From the NCBI GenBank assembly GCA_017622495.1, contig JAGAQY010000043.1:1-44334 (forward strand): a DNA stretch of 44,334 bases, in the 5' to 3' direction. This document shows, piece after piece, positions 1 through 6,881 of this stretch (position 1 is the stretch's first letter; each line of letters starts with the position of its first letter). The DNA comes from Bacteroidaceae bacterium. Lineage in GTDB: Bacteria > Bacteroidota > Bacteroidia > Bacteroidales > Bacteroidaceae. Position numbers and translations under genes: made by a program. Below the pieces are notes generated by a model. The model searched no databases. It had not been told where the DNA came from and worked only from the letters and a program-made list of their open reading frames with translations.

Positions 1-72
1 ATATACTCCGCTTTGCTTCGTTTTAGGTAGATAAAGGCCATTAGCTCTTTCGCGCGTAATAACTATTAGCAT

Positions 73-120
73 TTATCTCCATTTAACTCCTCCTATCTCC
101 CCTTATCTCCATTTAACACC
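73..120. repeat. Short direct repeat, 18 bp, two copies
   Basis: The sequence TTATCTCCATTTAAC followed by NCC occurs at 73-90 and again at 103-120, a 30-bp period with a related TATCTCC copy between them. It lies directly before the truncated VirE-type coding fragment. Nothing else is recognised in positions 1-134. Confidence 0.6.
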
Positions 121-137
121 ATCAGGGAATTACCTGA

Positions 138-389
138 CAGCCCACCTACCTGCGCGTGCCCTATGGCGACGAGGTGGGCGAGTTCCTCACCGCCACGCGC
201 ATCATCGAGCTCATCGGCGGCGCGGTGAAGCGCCCCCTCTCGGCCAAGAAGGTAGCCCTCTGCATGAACCGTCTCGGCTTTGAGGCACGCCGTATACGCA
301 ATGTGCGCGGCTGGAATGTGGTCATCCTCACGGGCAACGACATCAAGGAGCACCAACGGCTCAATGCCCACCGCAGCGTGGAGGATTAA
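138..389 (+). pseudogene. C-terminal remnant of a VirE/DUF3874-type mobile-element protein
   Basis: The reading frame opens only after a TGA at 135-137 and runs to TAA at 387-389, about 83 codons. The peptide includes YLRVPYGDEVGEF, LTATRIIELIGGAVKRP and RRIRNVRGWNVV. This looks like the C-terminal DUF3874 region of Bacteroides VirE-like (primase/helicase-associated) proteins, which are normally several hundred residues long. No ATG with a sensible ribosome-binding context precedes it; the only in-frame start is a GTG at 156. I infer a truncated gene left from an integrated element, with the body deleted or lying upstream in another frame. The family call rests on memory of the conserved tail and is moderate. 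Confidence 0.55.
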
Positions 390-390
390 G

Positions 391-619
391 AAAAAGTTGT
401 GGCATACCTAACTGTCACAACTTTTGTTATTTACGCCCATTCTGCCACATCTGCCACATACTTTGCATACCCTATAAGGAAATAAATAATTAATTAAATT
501 ATTTTTAAAATATAATTATTTAATTTTAGTATATAGTACTCTATGCAATCACGTGGCACATGTGGCATATCCGCCGTAACTCACACATACACTGCAAGAA
601 ATCACTGCCACAACTTTTT
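391..619. repeat. 229-bp nested inverted repeat with TGCCACA motifs around an AT-rich core
   Basis: This gene-free stretch has strong dyad symmetry. The ends are perfect 14-bp inverted repeats, AAAAAGTTGTGGCA (391-404) and TGCCACAACTTTTT (606-619). Inside them, the left arm has two TGCCACAT motifs followed by TTGCATA. The right arm mirrors this with TATGCAA followed by GTGGCAC and ATGTGGCA. The centre (about 480-535) is almost pure A/T. Repeated short motifs flanking an AT-rich core resemble an iteron-type replication origin or a non-autonomous element. No coding potential is seen. The function is inferred only. Confidence 0.6.
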
Positions 620-663
620 CCAAAAATCAGAGCCGTCCGATAAATCTGCCAGAGCCTTGCGAT

Positions 664-709
664 AAAAAAATCAGAGCCGTCCGATTTTCTTAACGGACGG
701 CTCTGATTT
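664..709 (-). terminator. Rho-independent terminator of the toxin-antitoxin operon
   Basis: A perfect 16-bp stem, AAATCAGAGCCGTCCG (668-683) with CGGACGGCTCTGATTT (694-709), has a 10-base loop. On the minus strand it is followed by seven T residues. It lies 15 bp after the antitoxin stop codon. An extra copy of the left arm (622-641) lies just beyond it. Confidence 0.85.
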
Positions 710-723
710 GGTGGGGGGATACC

Positions 724-1035
724 TTAAAGGATGGTCAAACTGACGCGGCGACCAAGTCCCTCAAAAATCCGGAATAGCGTACTCAACTGGATGTCGGCTT
801 TTCCATTCTCAAGGCGCGAGATATAGGTCTTCTTCGTTCCAATCTTTTCGGCCAGTTCCTCCTGCGTGAGTCCTGCACGTTTGCGCTCCTCCTTGAGCGT
901 CTGGGCAAGGCAAAAAGCCTCAGTCTCACGGTCGAACTCTTCGCGTGTTTCGCTGCCTACTTTACCGAACTCTACATCCAGTAATTCATCGAGGCTACTG
1001 CAATTCATCAAGGCATTTTCTTTTGACTTATCCAT
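724..1035 (-). CDS. XRE-family antitoxin (HigA-like)
   Basis: This 103-residue protein ends in a helix-turn-helix of the XRE/Cro type: LTQEELAEKIGTKKTYISRLENGKADIQLSTLFRIFEGLG at about residues 55-95 (long segment quoted in parts: TQEELAEKIG, KKTYISRLENG, STLFRIFEGLG). The N-terminal half (about 1-45) is acidic and probably binds the toxin. The ATG at 1035 is two bases past the toxin stop codon, so the pair is one operon in toxin-first order, typical of HigBA. It should neutralise the neighbouring toxin and repress the shared promoter at 1400-1430. It has no membrane segment or signal peptide. Confidence 0.85.
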   Translation of the reverse strand: MDKSKENALMNCSSLDELLDVEFGKVGSETREEFDRETEAFCLAQTLKEERKRAGLTQEELAEKIGTKKTYISRLENGKADIQLSTLFRIFEGLGRRVSLTIL

Positions 1036-1037
1036 AA

Positions 1038-1373
1038 CTATTTGTTGTTAAAATATTCTTTCATTAGCCGTTCGGCCTTGTCAATCTCGCTTGTGGGCAA
1101 CTTCTGTGTCTTTTTCTGAAAGCCGTTGAAGAGAATGACCAATGAGCCTTCGTCAAAACAGCAGAATACTCGATAGATGTTACCAGCATACTCGACACGG
1201 ATTTCATACAGTCCCTTTTTGCCCTCTATGCTTTTCAGTATCGAGACTGGCAATCGGTCTATCGTCTGAATCCAAACCAAAGTTTGCGCTATCTTACGCC
1301 TTACCTTATCGCTCTGCGCTACGAAGAACTCGTTAAAATAGTGCTTGTAAAACTTGATTTCACGCTTAGCCAT
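1038..1373 (-). CDS. RelE/HigB-type toxin (phage Gp49-like)
   Basis: This 111-residue basic protein matches the RelE/ParE fold family of mRNA interferases, in the Gp49-like HigB branch. Visible landmarks are KVRRKIAQTLVWIQ near residue 24, the core strand KGLYEIRVEYAGNIYRVFC at about 53-71, LVILFNGFQKKTQKLP at about 78-93, and a helical tail DKAERLMKEYF. The conserved pattern of YEIR, then YRVF, then HGF or NGFxKKT is present. It heads the operon, with the XRE antitoxin directly downstream. Such pairs cleave translated mRNA when the antitoxin is lost and often stabilise mobile islands, which fits the VirE remnant next to it. Activity is inferred from family only. Confidence 0.85.
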   Translation of the reverse strand: MAKREIKFYKHYFNEFFVAQSDKVRRKIAQTLVWIQTIDRLPVSILKSIEGKKGLYEIRVEYAGNIYRVFCCFDEGSLVILFNGFQKKTQKLPTSEIDKAERLMKEYFNNK

Positions 1374-1399
1374 AAACTCTATCGCTATTAATTCAACGG

Positions 1400-1430
1400 C
1401 AAAGTTAACGAAAAAGTTTACTTCTGCAAA
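1400..1430 (-). promoter_or_regulatory. Bacteroidetes sigma-factor promoter of the toxin-antitoxin operon
   Basis: On the minus strand, TTTG (1430-1427) is followed after exactly 19 bases by TAACTTTG (1407-1400). This matches the Bacteroidetes consensus TTTG-N19-TAnnTTTG. The transcript would start about 20 bases before the toxin ATG. The two promoter boxes contain GTTAAC-like half-sites that the antitoxin could cover. Confidence 0.75.
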
Positions 1431-1438
1431 GGAATTAT

Positions 1439-1903
1439 CTATTTTTCTTCCCCCATCAGGCCCAGCAGCGTCGTTGCCACCGCCCTCATCCGCTCGTATG
1501 TCCAGCGCTTGGTGCCGTAGGCGGCATCGTAGCGCCAGTCACGGAAGGGGCGTGCGTAGAGCGTCTGCGATATGTGGCGTATGGTCTCCACATCGGGCAT
1601 AATGCGAAATCCGCCCGGTGGAGCCACCGAACGGATATAATCGACAAAGCCTGCATAGCCCAGCGAGGCATCGTACCACCCCTCATCGACCAACACCCTA
1701 TACACCGCCTGCCAGTGCACCTTGCGCGTGACGAGGTAACGCCCGTCGGGCGTGCGGTGTTGCATTAACTTTTCTAACGCTAACGTTAACGTTGACGTTA
1801 ACTGGGCTTCGCGGTGTTTACCCTCCGAACCGTAGGTCGACACTACAGTCAATGGTTGGTTATCGTTATCGTCAACGTTGATTTTCCCCATCGGGGAGGC
1901 CAT
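1439..1903 (-). CDS. Hypothetical Bacteroidales accessory protein
   Basis: I do not recognise a named domain in this 154-residue protein. The C-terminal 100 residues are aromatic- and arginine-rich (VHWQAVYRVLVDEGWYD, GFVDYIRSV, FRDWRYDAAYG, RWTYERMRAVATTLL). They look like a compact folded domain of the kind found beside VirE and DUF3874 genes in Bacteroides mobile islands. The start at 1903 follows an AAAGAGGG ribosome-binding stretch; a second in-frame ATG lies four codons later. An upstream in-frame TAG rules out a longer form. Residues 35-45 are encoded by a run of degenerate AACGTT/GTTAAC hexamers (about 1770-1800). The small coiled-coil ORF ends seven bases upstream, so the two are probably co-transcribed. 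Confidence 0.6.
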   Translation of the reverse strand: MASPMGKINVDDNDNQPLTVVSTYGSEGKHREAQLTSTLTLALEKLMQHRTPDGRYLVTRKVHWQAVYRVLVDEGWYDASLGYAGFVDYIRSVAPPGGFRIMPDVETIRHISQTLYARPFRDWRYDAAYGTKRWTYERMRAVATTLLGLMGEEK

Positions 1904-1910
1904 CCCTCTT

Positions 1911-2003
1911 TCATTTTTTTTCTAACTTCGCCAATCGGCTGTTAAGTTGTTCCACTTCACGTTCGAGCACGGTGATGCGTGCCAACAATTTTTTGTTGCC
2001 CAT
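1911..2003 (-). CDS. 30-residue leucine-zipper microprotein
   Basis: A short ORF, ATG at 2003 to TGA at 1911-1913, encodes a peptide beginning MGNKKLLARITVLE and ending AKLEKK. Leucines at residues 6, 13, 20 and 27 are spaced exactly seven apart. I10, V17 and L24 fill the other heptad core position, and the outer positions are charged (E/R/K), so it is a near-ideal parallel coiled coil. It ends seven bases before the start of the 154-residue protein, suggesting translational coupling. It could dimerise, or tether or regulate its neighbour. No family is recognised, and a chance ORF cannot be excluded, although the periodicity argues against that. Confidence 0.55.
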   Translation of the reverse strand: MGNKKLLARITVLEREVEQLNSRLAKLEKK

Positions 2004-2031
2004 AGTTTTATAATGATTAAAAAAACGATTC

Positions 2032-2064
2032 TAAAAATCCCCACAGCCCATAGAGCTGTGGGGG
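2032..2064 (-). terminator. Rho-independent terminator after the 99-residue ORF
   Basis: The stem CCCCACAGC (2039-2047) pairs with GCTGTGGGG (2055-2063) around a seven-base loop. On the minus strand the hairpin is followed by ATTTTTAG. It begins six bases after the stop codon at 2070. Confidence 0.75.
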
Positions 2065-2069
2065 AGTTA

Positions 2070-2369
2070 TTACTTCTTTTTACGTAAAAACAGTTTCTCA
2101 AACAGCGTAGGGTTCTCCAGCCTCACCTTGCCCGGCACGCCGTAGCCATTTACGTAGATGTCGTGCACCTTCTCGTCGGGACCGAAGTAGAGCTTCACGC
2201 TCTTCATCCGCATCATTGGGTCGTACTTGGGGGGGAGACTCGCGATACACCCCTTGAACTCACACTCCACAAAGCGGTAGAAGATGGGCATCCCTACCTC
2301 CAGCTTTCTCAGATCGCTGTCGGTGACATAGGCCACGCCTGTAAGCCCTACTTTTTTCTTACCATTCAT
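2070..2369 (-). CDS. Hypothetical conserved small protein
   Basis: This 99-residue protein has no recognised domain. It is rich in beta-strand-like segments (VGMPIFYRFVECEFKGCIA, MKSVKLYFGPDEKVHDIYV) and very basic at both ends (MNGKKK and FLRKKK). The composition suggests a nucleic-acid-binding or structural phage-like protein, but this is only an impression. It forms a single-gene unit closed by the terminator at 2032-2064. It belongs to the same accessory block as the VirE remnant and toxin-antitoxin pair. The ATG at 2369 follows an A-rich stretch (on the minus strand) typical of Bacteroidales start sites. Confidence 0.6.
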   Translation of the reverse strand: MNGKKKVGLTGVAYVTDSDLRKLEVGMPIFYRFVECEFKGCIASLPPKYDPMMRMKSVKLYFGPDEKVHDIYVNGYGVPGKVRLENPTLFEKLFLRKKK

Positions 2370-2443
2370 ATTGTTTACGTTTCAATTTCATTATCTGTTG
2401 ATATGTTCATTTTACCTCATTACATAAAAACAATACCTCACCA

Positions 2444-4993
2444 TCAAAAATCAATCGAGCAGCATAGCATAATCTCTCGCGGACGTAGTCTATAGATGGA
2501 ATATACATCCGTGATTGAAGTCTTTATCTGGCGTTCATACAGGTGGGTGCCAAAGATGTTGTTGCAGTTCAGGCGAAGCTCGCACTGCTTGAAATGATAG
2601 GACAGGTGTGCGTCTGTGAATATGTTATTTGACACACTGTGGTCTGAACTGTGATAAATGGCCCATTCTGTTCCTAGTTCGACGTTTTTGAATGGGAAGA
2701 GGTATAAAGAGGCCGAATGCTTGAAGGACATGACCCCATCACTTGACAAGGTACTGTTGTTTTTGTTGATTTGCTTGCTTGCCTGCATTTGGCTGGCGAG
2801 TTCGTATGAAAAGATTCTGACTGGTTGCATGGACATCTTGAACGAAACTTCTGTATTGCGCATTTGCCATGGAGTCATTACGTCTTGCAGCAGAAGGTAA
2901 TAGGATGACCATATCTGCTGTGCATTAAGTGAAATGAGTGTCTTGCCCCAATAGAACGAGTGGGCTGCGTTGCCGCTGAGCAGATAGGTGTCTGCATTGT
3001 AACGATGATTGGTAGGTGTCCTGTGATAAACCGGGGCGGCATACGAACTGCTGTAAAGTATCTCATTGGTGCGGTGAGTCCACGAGAACATGGCGTTCAG
3101 GAAATTTCCTTTAATGGGCTGCTGGTATTTCCAGAACAGGTAAGCAGTGTGCATCCCTTTGTTTTCCAAACTCCCAGAATGCGACATCAGAGTACGGTAT
3201 GACGTATATAATGGAGTACGGAATATGTCCATCAAGTCATTTGGCCTCTCGGTGTAGCTGTAATTGGCAGAGGTCGTGGATGTTGCGCTATGCTCATATT
3301 GTATGTTCAGGTTGGGCTGAAGAGTGAACCTTATGGCATCATTCCCTTGATACGAGCGATACATGGCATCGGCCTTTAAGGTTGCCCTCATCTTTATGGA
3401 CTTACGTTCAAGGTTCAAGGACGAAGATGCATAAAGGTTCTGTTGACTATATTTTTCTTCTGCTGCCACATCCTGAAACTCTACATCCATTTGCTGCGAT
3501 TTGTGTTTGAAGCCTACTCTATGACTCAGTGTAACCCCTATTATCTTATGGCTGAATGAAGCGTAGTTATGGGATTCTAAGGCCAATACGTCCAACCTTT
3601 CGGTAAATTCTCCTATAGTCAGCAGTGTACCCGGCACATAGCTGTATGTTGTTTGCGAAGAGAAGTTTATGCTGTTTCCGTTCTTCAATCGGCTAATCAT
3701 CTCGAAGTCTTCGGTGATATGGCTTCTCCTGATATCGACGTTTTGCTCTGTTTGTCCGTTCTCTAGCGTTGAGTTTCCCCAACTCTTGTCAAAGTCAAGA
3801 TTACCATGAACGCGATTGTTGATGTAGAAATTGTCTTTGTTTGCCTTATAGGTGAAATCTCCCTTCAATATATTATTGTCAGACGTGACATTGTTTTCTT
3901 CAGACAGGACTATGCCGTCCATGTCATAGTAGGTCGTAGCCTTTGATGAGTAGGCCTCTTGCTTGTCCCACAGGTAATCCAGTTGGATACGCACATCATT
4001 CTCTTGTTTGGTTCTAATCAGATGATTGGTTGCAACTAGATGCGAATTGTTGAATGTCACTCTTCGGTTGTCAATCTCAGGAGCTGGCAGGATGAGTCCT
4101 TTGAGCAGTCCCTCCTCTTGCTGGTTGTCCCTAACCTGCATCGTCACATCTGTAATTTCTTTCGCAATATCTTTGCCTGTGTTGTCTCCCTTGTACATTG
4201 AAAGATTCTGTTGCTTTCGTCCGAAAAGCATCCTCATCAATCTCCCTGTATAGATGTAGTTGTTGCTCCCTTGAATACTGCTGCCGGCACCGGCATCCAA
4301 AGTCCCGGCCCATGCATTCTTCACATCCTCCTTCAGAACAATATTCAGTGCGGCCTGGTCACTGAACTGTATGCCTCGCAAGGTCTTTATAGGTTGGTGG
4401 TTTTGAATGACTTGTACGCTGCGAACCATATTGGCACTCAGGTTCTCGCTTGCTTGGGCATATTTGTTGCCCATCAAGTCCATTCCTTCTATATAGAACT
4501 TATTGATGGGTTTTCCCTCAAAAGTAATTTGTCCGTTAGGCTTCACCTCAAGTCCTGGCATCTTGGCTATCACATCGGCAATGCTGCGGTCTTGCCCTTG
4601 CTTGAAACTTAGCACATTATAGGATAGAGTGTCTTTGTTTTGAGTAATCTTGTCGGGCCGGATATTTACCTCCTTTAATATGAAATCCTTGCTCTTAAGG
4701 ACAAAGGTTTGCCCGTTGCAGAACTCTGCAAGAGGCACTTGCAGCGTCTCGTAGCCCATCAGGATGAAGCTTATGGAAAATGGATTCGCGTCTGTCGTGT
4801 ATTTGATTTCAAAATATCCGCTATCGTCAGTGAATCCATAATCAATTACCGAAGCATTCTCTCTAGATATGACTATACTGACATCTTGGACGGGGCGCTT
4901 GGCTTCGTCCACAACCCATCCCTTATATTCATTTTGAGCATTGGCATAGGATTGTACAAACAACGTGATGAACAGGATTGTCAGGAGTCTCAT
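2444..4993 (-). CDS. Outer-membrane beta-barrel, TonB-receptor-like, with N-terminal carboxypeptidase-regulatory-like domain
   Basis: The likely start is the ATG at 4993 (MRLLTILFITLFVQSYANAQ), giving about 849 residues. It lies 10 bases after the upstream GLPGLI gene; a longer form from 5056 would overlap that gene and hide the signal peptide. After the signal peptide come a CarboxypepD_reg-like beta-sandwich (YKGWVVDEAKRPVQDVSI through FVLKSKDFILKEVNI), a plug-like domain (SIADVIAKMPGLEVKPNGQI, KFYIEGMDLMGNKYA), and a long C-terminal barrel ending in an aromatic residue (SIDF). This architecture is common in Bacteroidetes outer-membrane proteins that are usually paired with GLPGLI proteins, as here. 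No SusD partner is present, so the substrate is unknown; peptide or metal uptake is possible. It is more AT-rich than the core genes. Confidence 0.85.
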   Translation of the reverse strand: MRLLTILFITLFVQSYANAQNEYKGWVVDEAKRPVQDVSIVISRENASVIDYGFTDDSGYFEIKYTTDANPFSISFILMGYETLQVPLAEFCNGQTFVLKSKDFILKEVNIRPDKITQNKDTLSYNVLSFKQGQDRSIADVIAKMPGLEVKPNGQITFEGKPINKFYIEGMDLMGNKYAQASENLSANMVRSVQVIQNHQPIKTLRGIQFSDQAALNIVLKEDVKNAWAGTLDAGAGSSIQGSNNYIYTGRLMRMLFGRKQQNLSMYKGDNTGKDIAKEITDVTMQVRDNQQEEGLLKGLILPAPEIDNRRVTFNNSHLVATNHLIRTKQENDVRIQLDYLWDKQEAYSSKATTYYDMDGIVLSEENNVTSDNNILKGDFTYKANKDNFYINNRVHGNLDFDKSWGNSTLENGQTEQNVDIRRSHITEDFEMISRLKNGNSINFSSQTTYSYVPGTLLTIGEFTERLDVLALESHNYASFSHKIIGVTLSHRVGFKHKSQQMDVEFQDVAAEEKYSQQNLYASSSLNLERKSIKMRATLKADAMYRSYQGNDAIRFTLQPNLNIQYEHSATSTTSANYSYTERPNDLMDIFRTPLYTSYRTLMSHSGSLENKGMHTAYLFWKYQQPIKGNFLNAMFSWTHRTNEILYSSSYAAPVYHRTPTNHRYNADTYLLSGNAAHSFYWGKTLISLNAQQIWSSYYLLLQDVMTPWQMRNTEVSFKMSMQPVRIFSYELASQMQASKQINKNNSTLSSDGVMSFKHSASLYLFPFKNVELGTEWAIYHSSDHSVSNNIFTDAHLSYHFKQCELRLNCNNIFGTHLYERQIKTSITDVYSIYRLRPREIMLCCSIDF

Positions 4994-5003
4994 ACTACCG
5001 GCA

Positions 5004-5828
5004 TTAATTATCCAAAAGTATAGCAGTCCTTTCTGGGTAAGACATCGGTTTGCCATCCGCTCCGTATGATTTTCCTCTGAACCCCGTTATCTTTTCACTG
5101 AAAGCGACAGGGTCTTTCCAACTTAATTTTATTAGTTCCTTATATTCTTCTTTGGTGCATTGTATATGTTTCTTTTCGGGATAATGAAACTTTGTACTCG
5201 CAACGTTTTCTATCTGTATGCATGAGAAGCTGAAGAGGTGGTCGCTGTCCTCGGCATGTAAAATCAATCCTGGCAGACCATACAGCTTCCAAGGCCCTTT
5301 TCGGACAGGTATTTCTAGAGTAAACCAGACGATCCATTTGCGTCCCTGATAAAATGTTTCTGCCTGTTGGCATTTATAATCAGCTATCACACTATCCTTG
5401 GCGTTCATAGTCCACTTGGGCCTTTCCATAGCTTCTGTGTACTGGAAACGGTTTATGGCCTTGTCGGTGAATGTAAGCATATTGGGCGAAGGGTAATTCT
5501 TCCATACTTGTGAATGCCAGTTTGTTTTGGGGTAATTGGACATTTCCAAAGCATTCAAGATGTCTCCCATACTGCCGCCCTTTGCTGCAATACTATCCGT
5601 TATCAAATCTCTGTGAACGCTGTTAAGACTATAGAAATGTGACATGCTCTTTCCTATATCCAGGATGGTCTCGTCAAATTGCTGCGTTTTTTGCCCTTCA
5701 TACATAAAGAATCGTGTTGCATAGTGGATTCTCATCTGTATAGTCTCCACTTCTTGAGCATAGCATTTACTACCCAAATGGGGTATAAGCACAATGGCGA
5801 TTATGATGCTTATGTAATGTTTGTTCAT
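5004..5828 (-). CDS. GLPGLI family secreted protein
   Basis: This 274-residue protein starts with a signal peptide (MNKHYISIIIAIVLIPHLGS, cleavage probably after CYAQ). It contains the signature PWKLYGLPGLILHAED at about residues 180-195, preceded by the usual pattern of a cleavable-looking AWFT-type strand, here KWIVWFTLEIPVRKGPW. GLPGLI proteins are a Bacteroidetes family of unknown biochemical role. They are typically encoded next to an outer-membrane TonB-type receptor, exactly as seen here with a 10-base gap. It is probably periplasmic or surface-exposed and works with the barrel protein. A 30-bp perfect palindrome lies 41 bp upstream of its ATG, separating it from the 59-residue peptide gene. 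Confidence 0.9.
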   Translation of the reverse strand: MNKHYISIIIAIVLIPHLGSKCYAQEVETIQMRIHYATRFFMYEGQKTQQFDETILDIGKSMSHFYSLNSVHRDLITDSIAAKGGSMGDILNALEMSNYPKTNWHSQVWKNYPSPNMLTFTDKAINRFQYTEAMERPKWTMNAKDSVIADYKCQQAETFYQGRKWIVWFTLEIPVRKGPWKLYGLPGLILHAEDSDHLFSFSCIQIENVASTKFHYPEKKHIQCTKEEYKELIKLSWKDPVAFSEKITGFRGKSYGADGKPMSYPERTAILLDN

Positions 5829-5868
5829 AACTGATTTTAATAAGTTTCATTAAAAATAATTACTTTAT

Positions 5869-5898
5869 CATATAGTAGGAGATATCTCCTACTATATG
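5869..5898. promoter_or_regulatory. 30-bp perfect palindrome upstream of the GLPGLI gene
   Basis: CATATAGTAGGAGAT (5869-5883) is followed immediately by its exact reverse complement (5884-5898). It lies between the 59-aa peptide gene and the GLPGLI gene. It could be a dimer-binding operator or an RNA hairpin that trims or terminates the transcript. No T-run of note follows on the minus strand, so a simple terminator is less likely. Confidence 0.7.
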
Positions 5899-5939
5899 AC
5901 GTCTTTACAGTTTTGTTTTATAAGCAACTAATAATCATA

Positions 5940-6119
5940 TTAATTGCAATCGCGTTCTGTCCAAAACTCTTGCCAAAAAATAATTGCATCAGTTGGTAAT
6001 TGGCTAGGTGCTACATGGACTGTTCCACAATCTGTTATAATGTATTGTGGCGAACCGACCTCTTGTGCTTGTGTAATTGCGGCTAGTGCGAGCATTGCAC
6101 ATAAGACTATTTTTTTCAT
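5940..6119 (-). CDS. Small secreted peptide, 59 residues, unknown function
   Basis: ATG at 6117-6119 and TAA at 5940-5942 define a 59-residue ORF. Its first 18 residues form a clear signal peptide (MKKIVLCAMLALAAITQA, cleaved before QEVG). The mature part is about 40 residues (SPQYIITDCGTVHVAPSQ, then LPTDAIIFWQEFWTERDC). It has two cysteines, one near the middle and one at the penultimate position, which could form a disulphide. The signal peptide resembles that of the DUF3244 neighbour upstream. Located between the DUF3244 gene and the GLPGLI gene in the same direction, it is likely part of the same locus. I do not recognise a family; a peptide signal, toxin or chaperoned receptor accessory are all possible. 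Confidence 0.7.
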   Translation of the reverse strand: MKKIVLCAMLALAAITQAQEVGSPQYIITDCGTVHVAPSQLPTDAIIFWQEFWTERDCN

Positions 6120-6231
6120 TGTTTATGAATTTTAATGAGGTGCCTACTCTATTAGCTTTTCGGCATTCGCTCCTTTTTATCAGTGTGGTCTGAACTATAA
6201 TTATTACCGGTATAATTATTGTCTTATGGAT

Positions 6232-6624
6232 TTATATTTCAAAACTTCCCTCTGCGTATATTGTGGGAGATGTTACTACAATGTAATAGATGTTACTACA
6301 GCCATCGACTTGTAGTGTCACTGTAGACGGGATGCTTGTGTCTACTTCGGCAGTGTCTACCACCTCACCATTCGCATTAACAAGCGAAACGGTTGCATCT
6401 CCTATATTATACAGATTGACCTCTACTTCTTCTGATACGGGGTGTACATAGGCACTCACCTCCCAATACTGGAGACTGCGCTCTTGAGTGTCGGTAGAGG
6501 CTATGCTTTCTTGTTCGTGAACCGTCAAACCGACAGGCACTGGAGTTTCAGTATCTCCACTGTTCTGCCCGAAGGCACTAAGTGTAGCTAAGCATAGCAT
6601 TGCTGATAAAATAATTGTTTTCAT
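6232..6624 (-). CDS. DUF3244-like secreted protein
   Basis: This 130-residue protein has a signal peptide (MKTIILSAMLCLATLSAFGQ) followed by an acidic linker and an immunoglobulin-like beta-sandwich. Visible strands are WEVSAYVHPVSEEVEVNLY, ATVSLVNANGEVVDTAEV, STVTLQVDGCSNIYYIVV and IYAEGSFEI. This pattern of strand, then NANGEVV, then YYIVV resembles the DUF3244 or secretion-tail-like modules of Bacteroides, often found as short stand-alone secreted proteins near peptidases or receptors. It is transcribed after the TPR regulator, from which it is separated by about 257 bp containing a large hairpin. It likely has its own promoter: TACCTTTA lies about 40 bases upstream. Function unknown. Confidence 0.7.
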   Translation of the reverse strand: MKTIILSAMLCLATLSAFGQNSGDTETPVPVGLTVHEQESIASTDTQERSLQYWEVSAYVHPVSEEVEVNLYNIGDATVSLVNANGEVVDTAEVDTSIPSTVTLQVDGCSNIYYIVVTSPTIYAEGSFEI

Positions 6625-6818
6625 ACGTAAATATTTTTAATGGTTTCGCTTGTAAAGGTATGCTGCAATTATTTCATCGAGAAAACAATTATTTCAGATT
6701 GCGCATTTGTAACTGCTTGATTTTCAGGGGGGGGTAAATTTTGGATTTCAGATTTAAGTTTTGCGATTTCAGAACTCATGGCTGGGGTTCTGAAAAGTCT
6801 TGTTTGAAGCGGTGCAAA

Positions 6819-6863
6819 TGCTTGCACCCCACCAGACTTTTGCATGTCTGATGGGGTGCAAGC
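6819..6863 (-). terminator. Large hairpin after the TPR regulator gene
   Basis: TGCTTGCACCCCA-C-CAGAC (6819-6837) pairs with GTCTG-A-TGGGGTGCAAGCA (6845-6863), 18 pairs with one internal mismatch and a short loop. It sits about 20 bp after the regulator stop codon. There is only a weak T-run, so it could be a transcript end or processing point. Confidence 0.6.
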
Positions 6864-6881
6864 AATTATATGAACTTTGAC

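Noticed and set aside
1770..1880. AACGTT/GTTAAC-rich run as an operator or origin
   Set aside because: It lies inside the coding part of the 154-residue ORF and has no exact period; kept only as a note under that gene.
5944..6135. A 63-residue plus-strand frame opposite the 59-aa secreted peptide
   Set aside because: It has no signal or domain; the minus-strand frame has a proper signal peptide and fits the direction of the locus.
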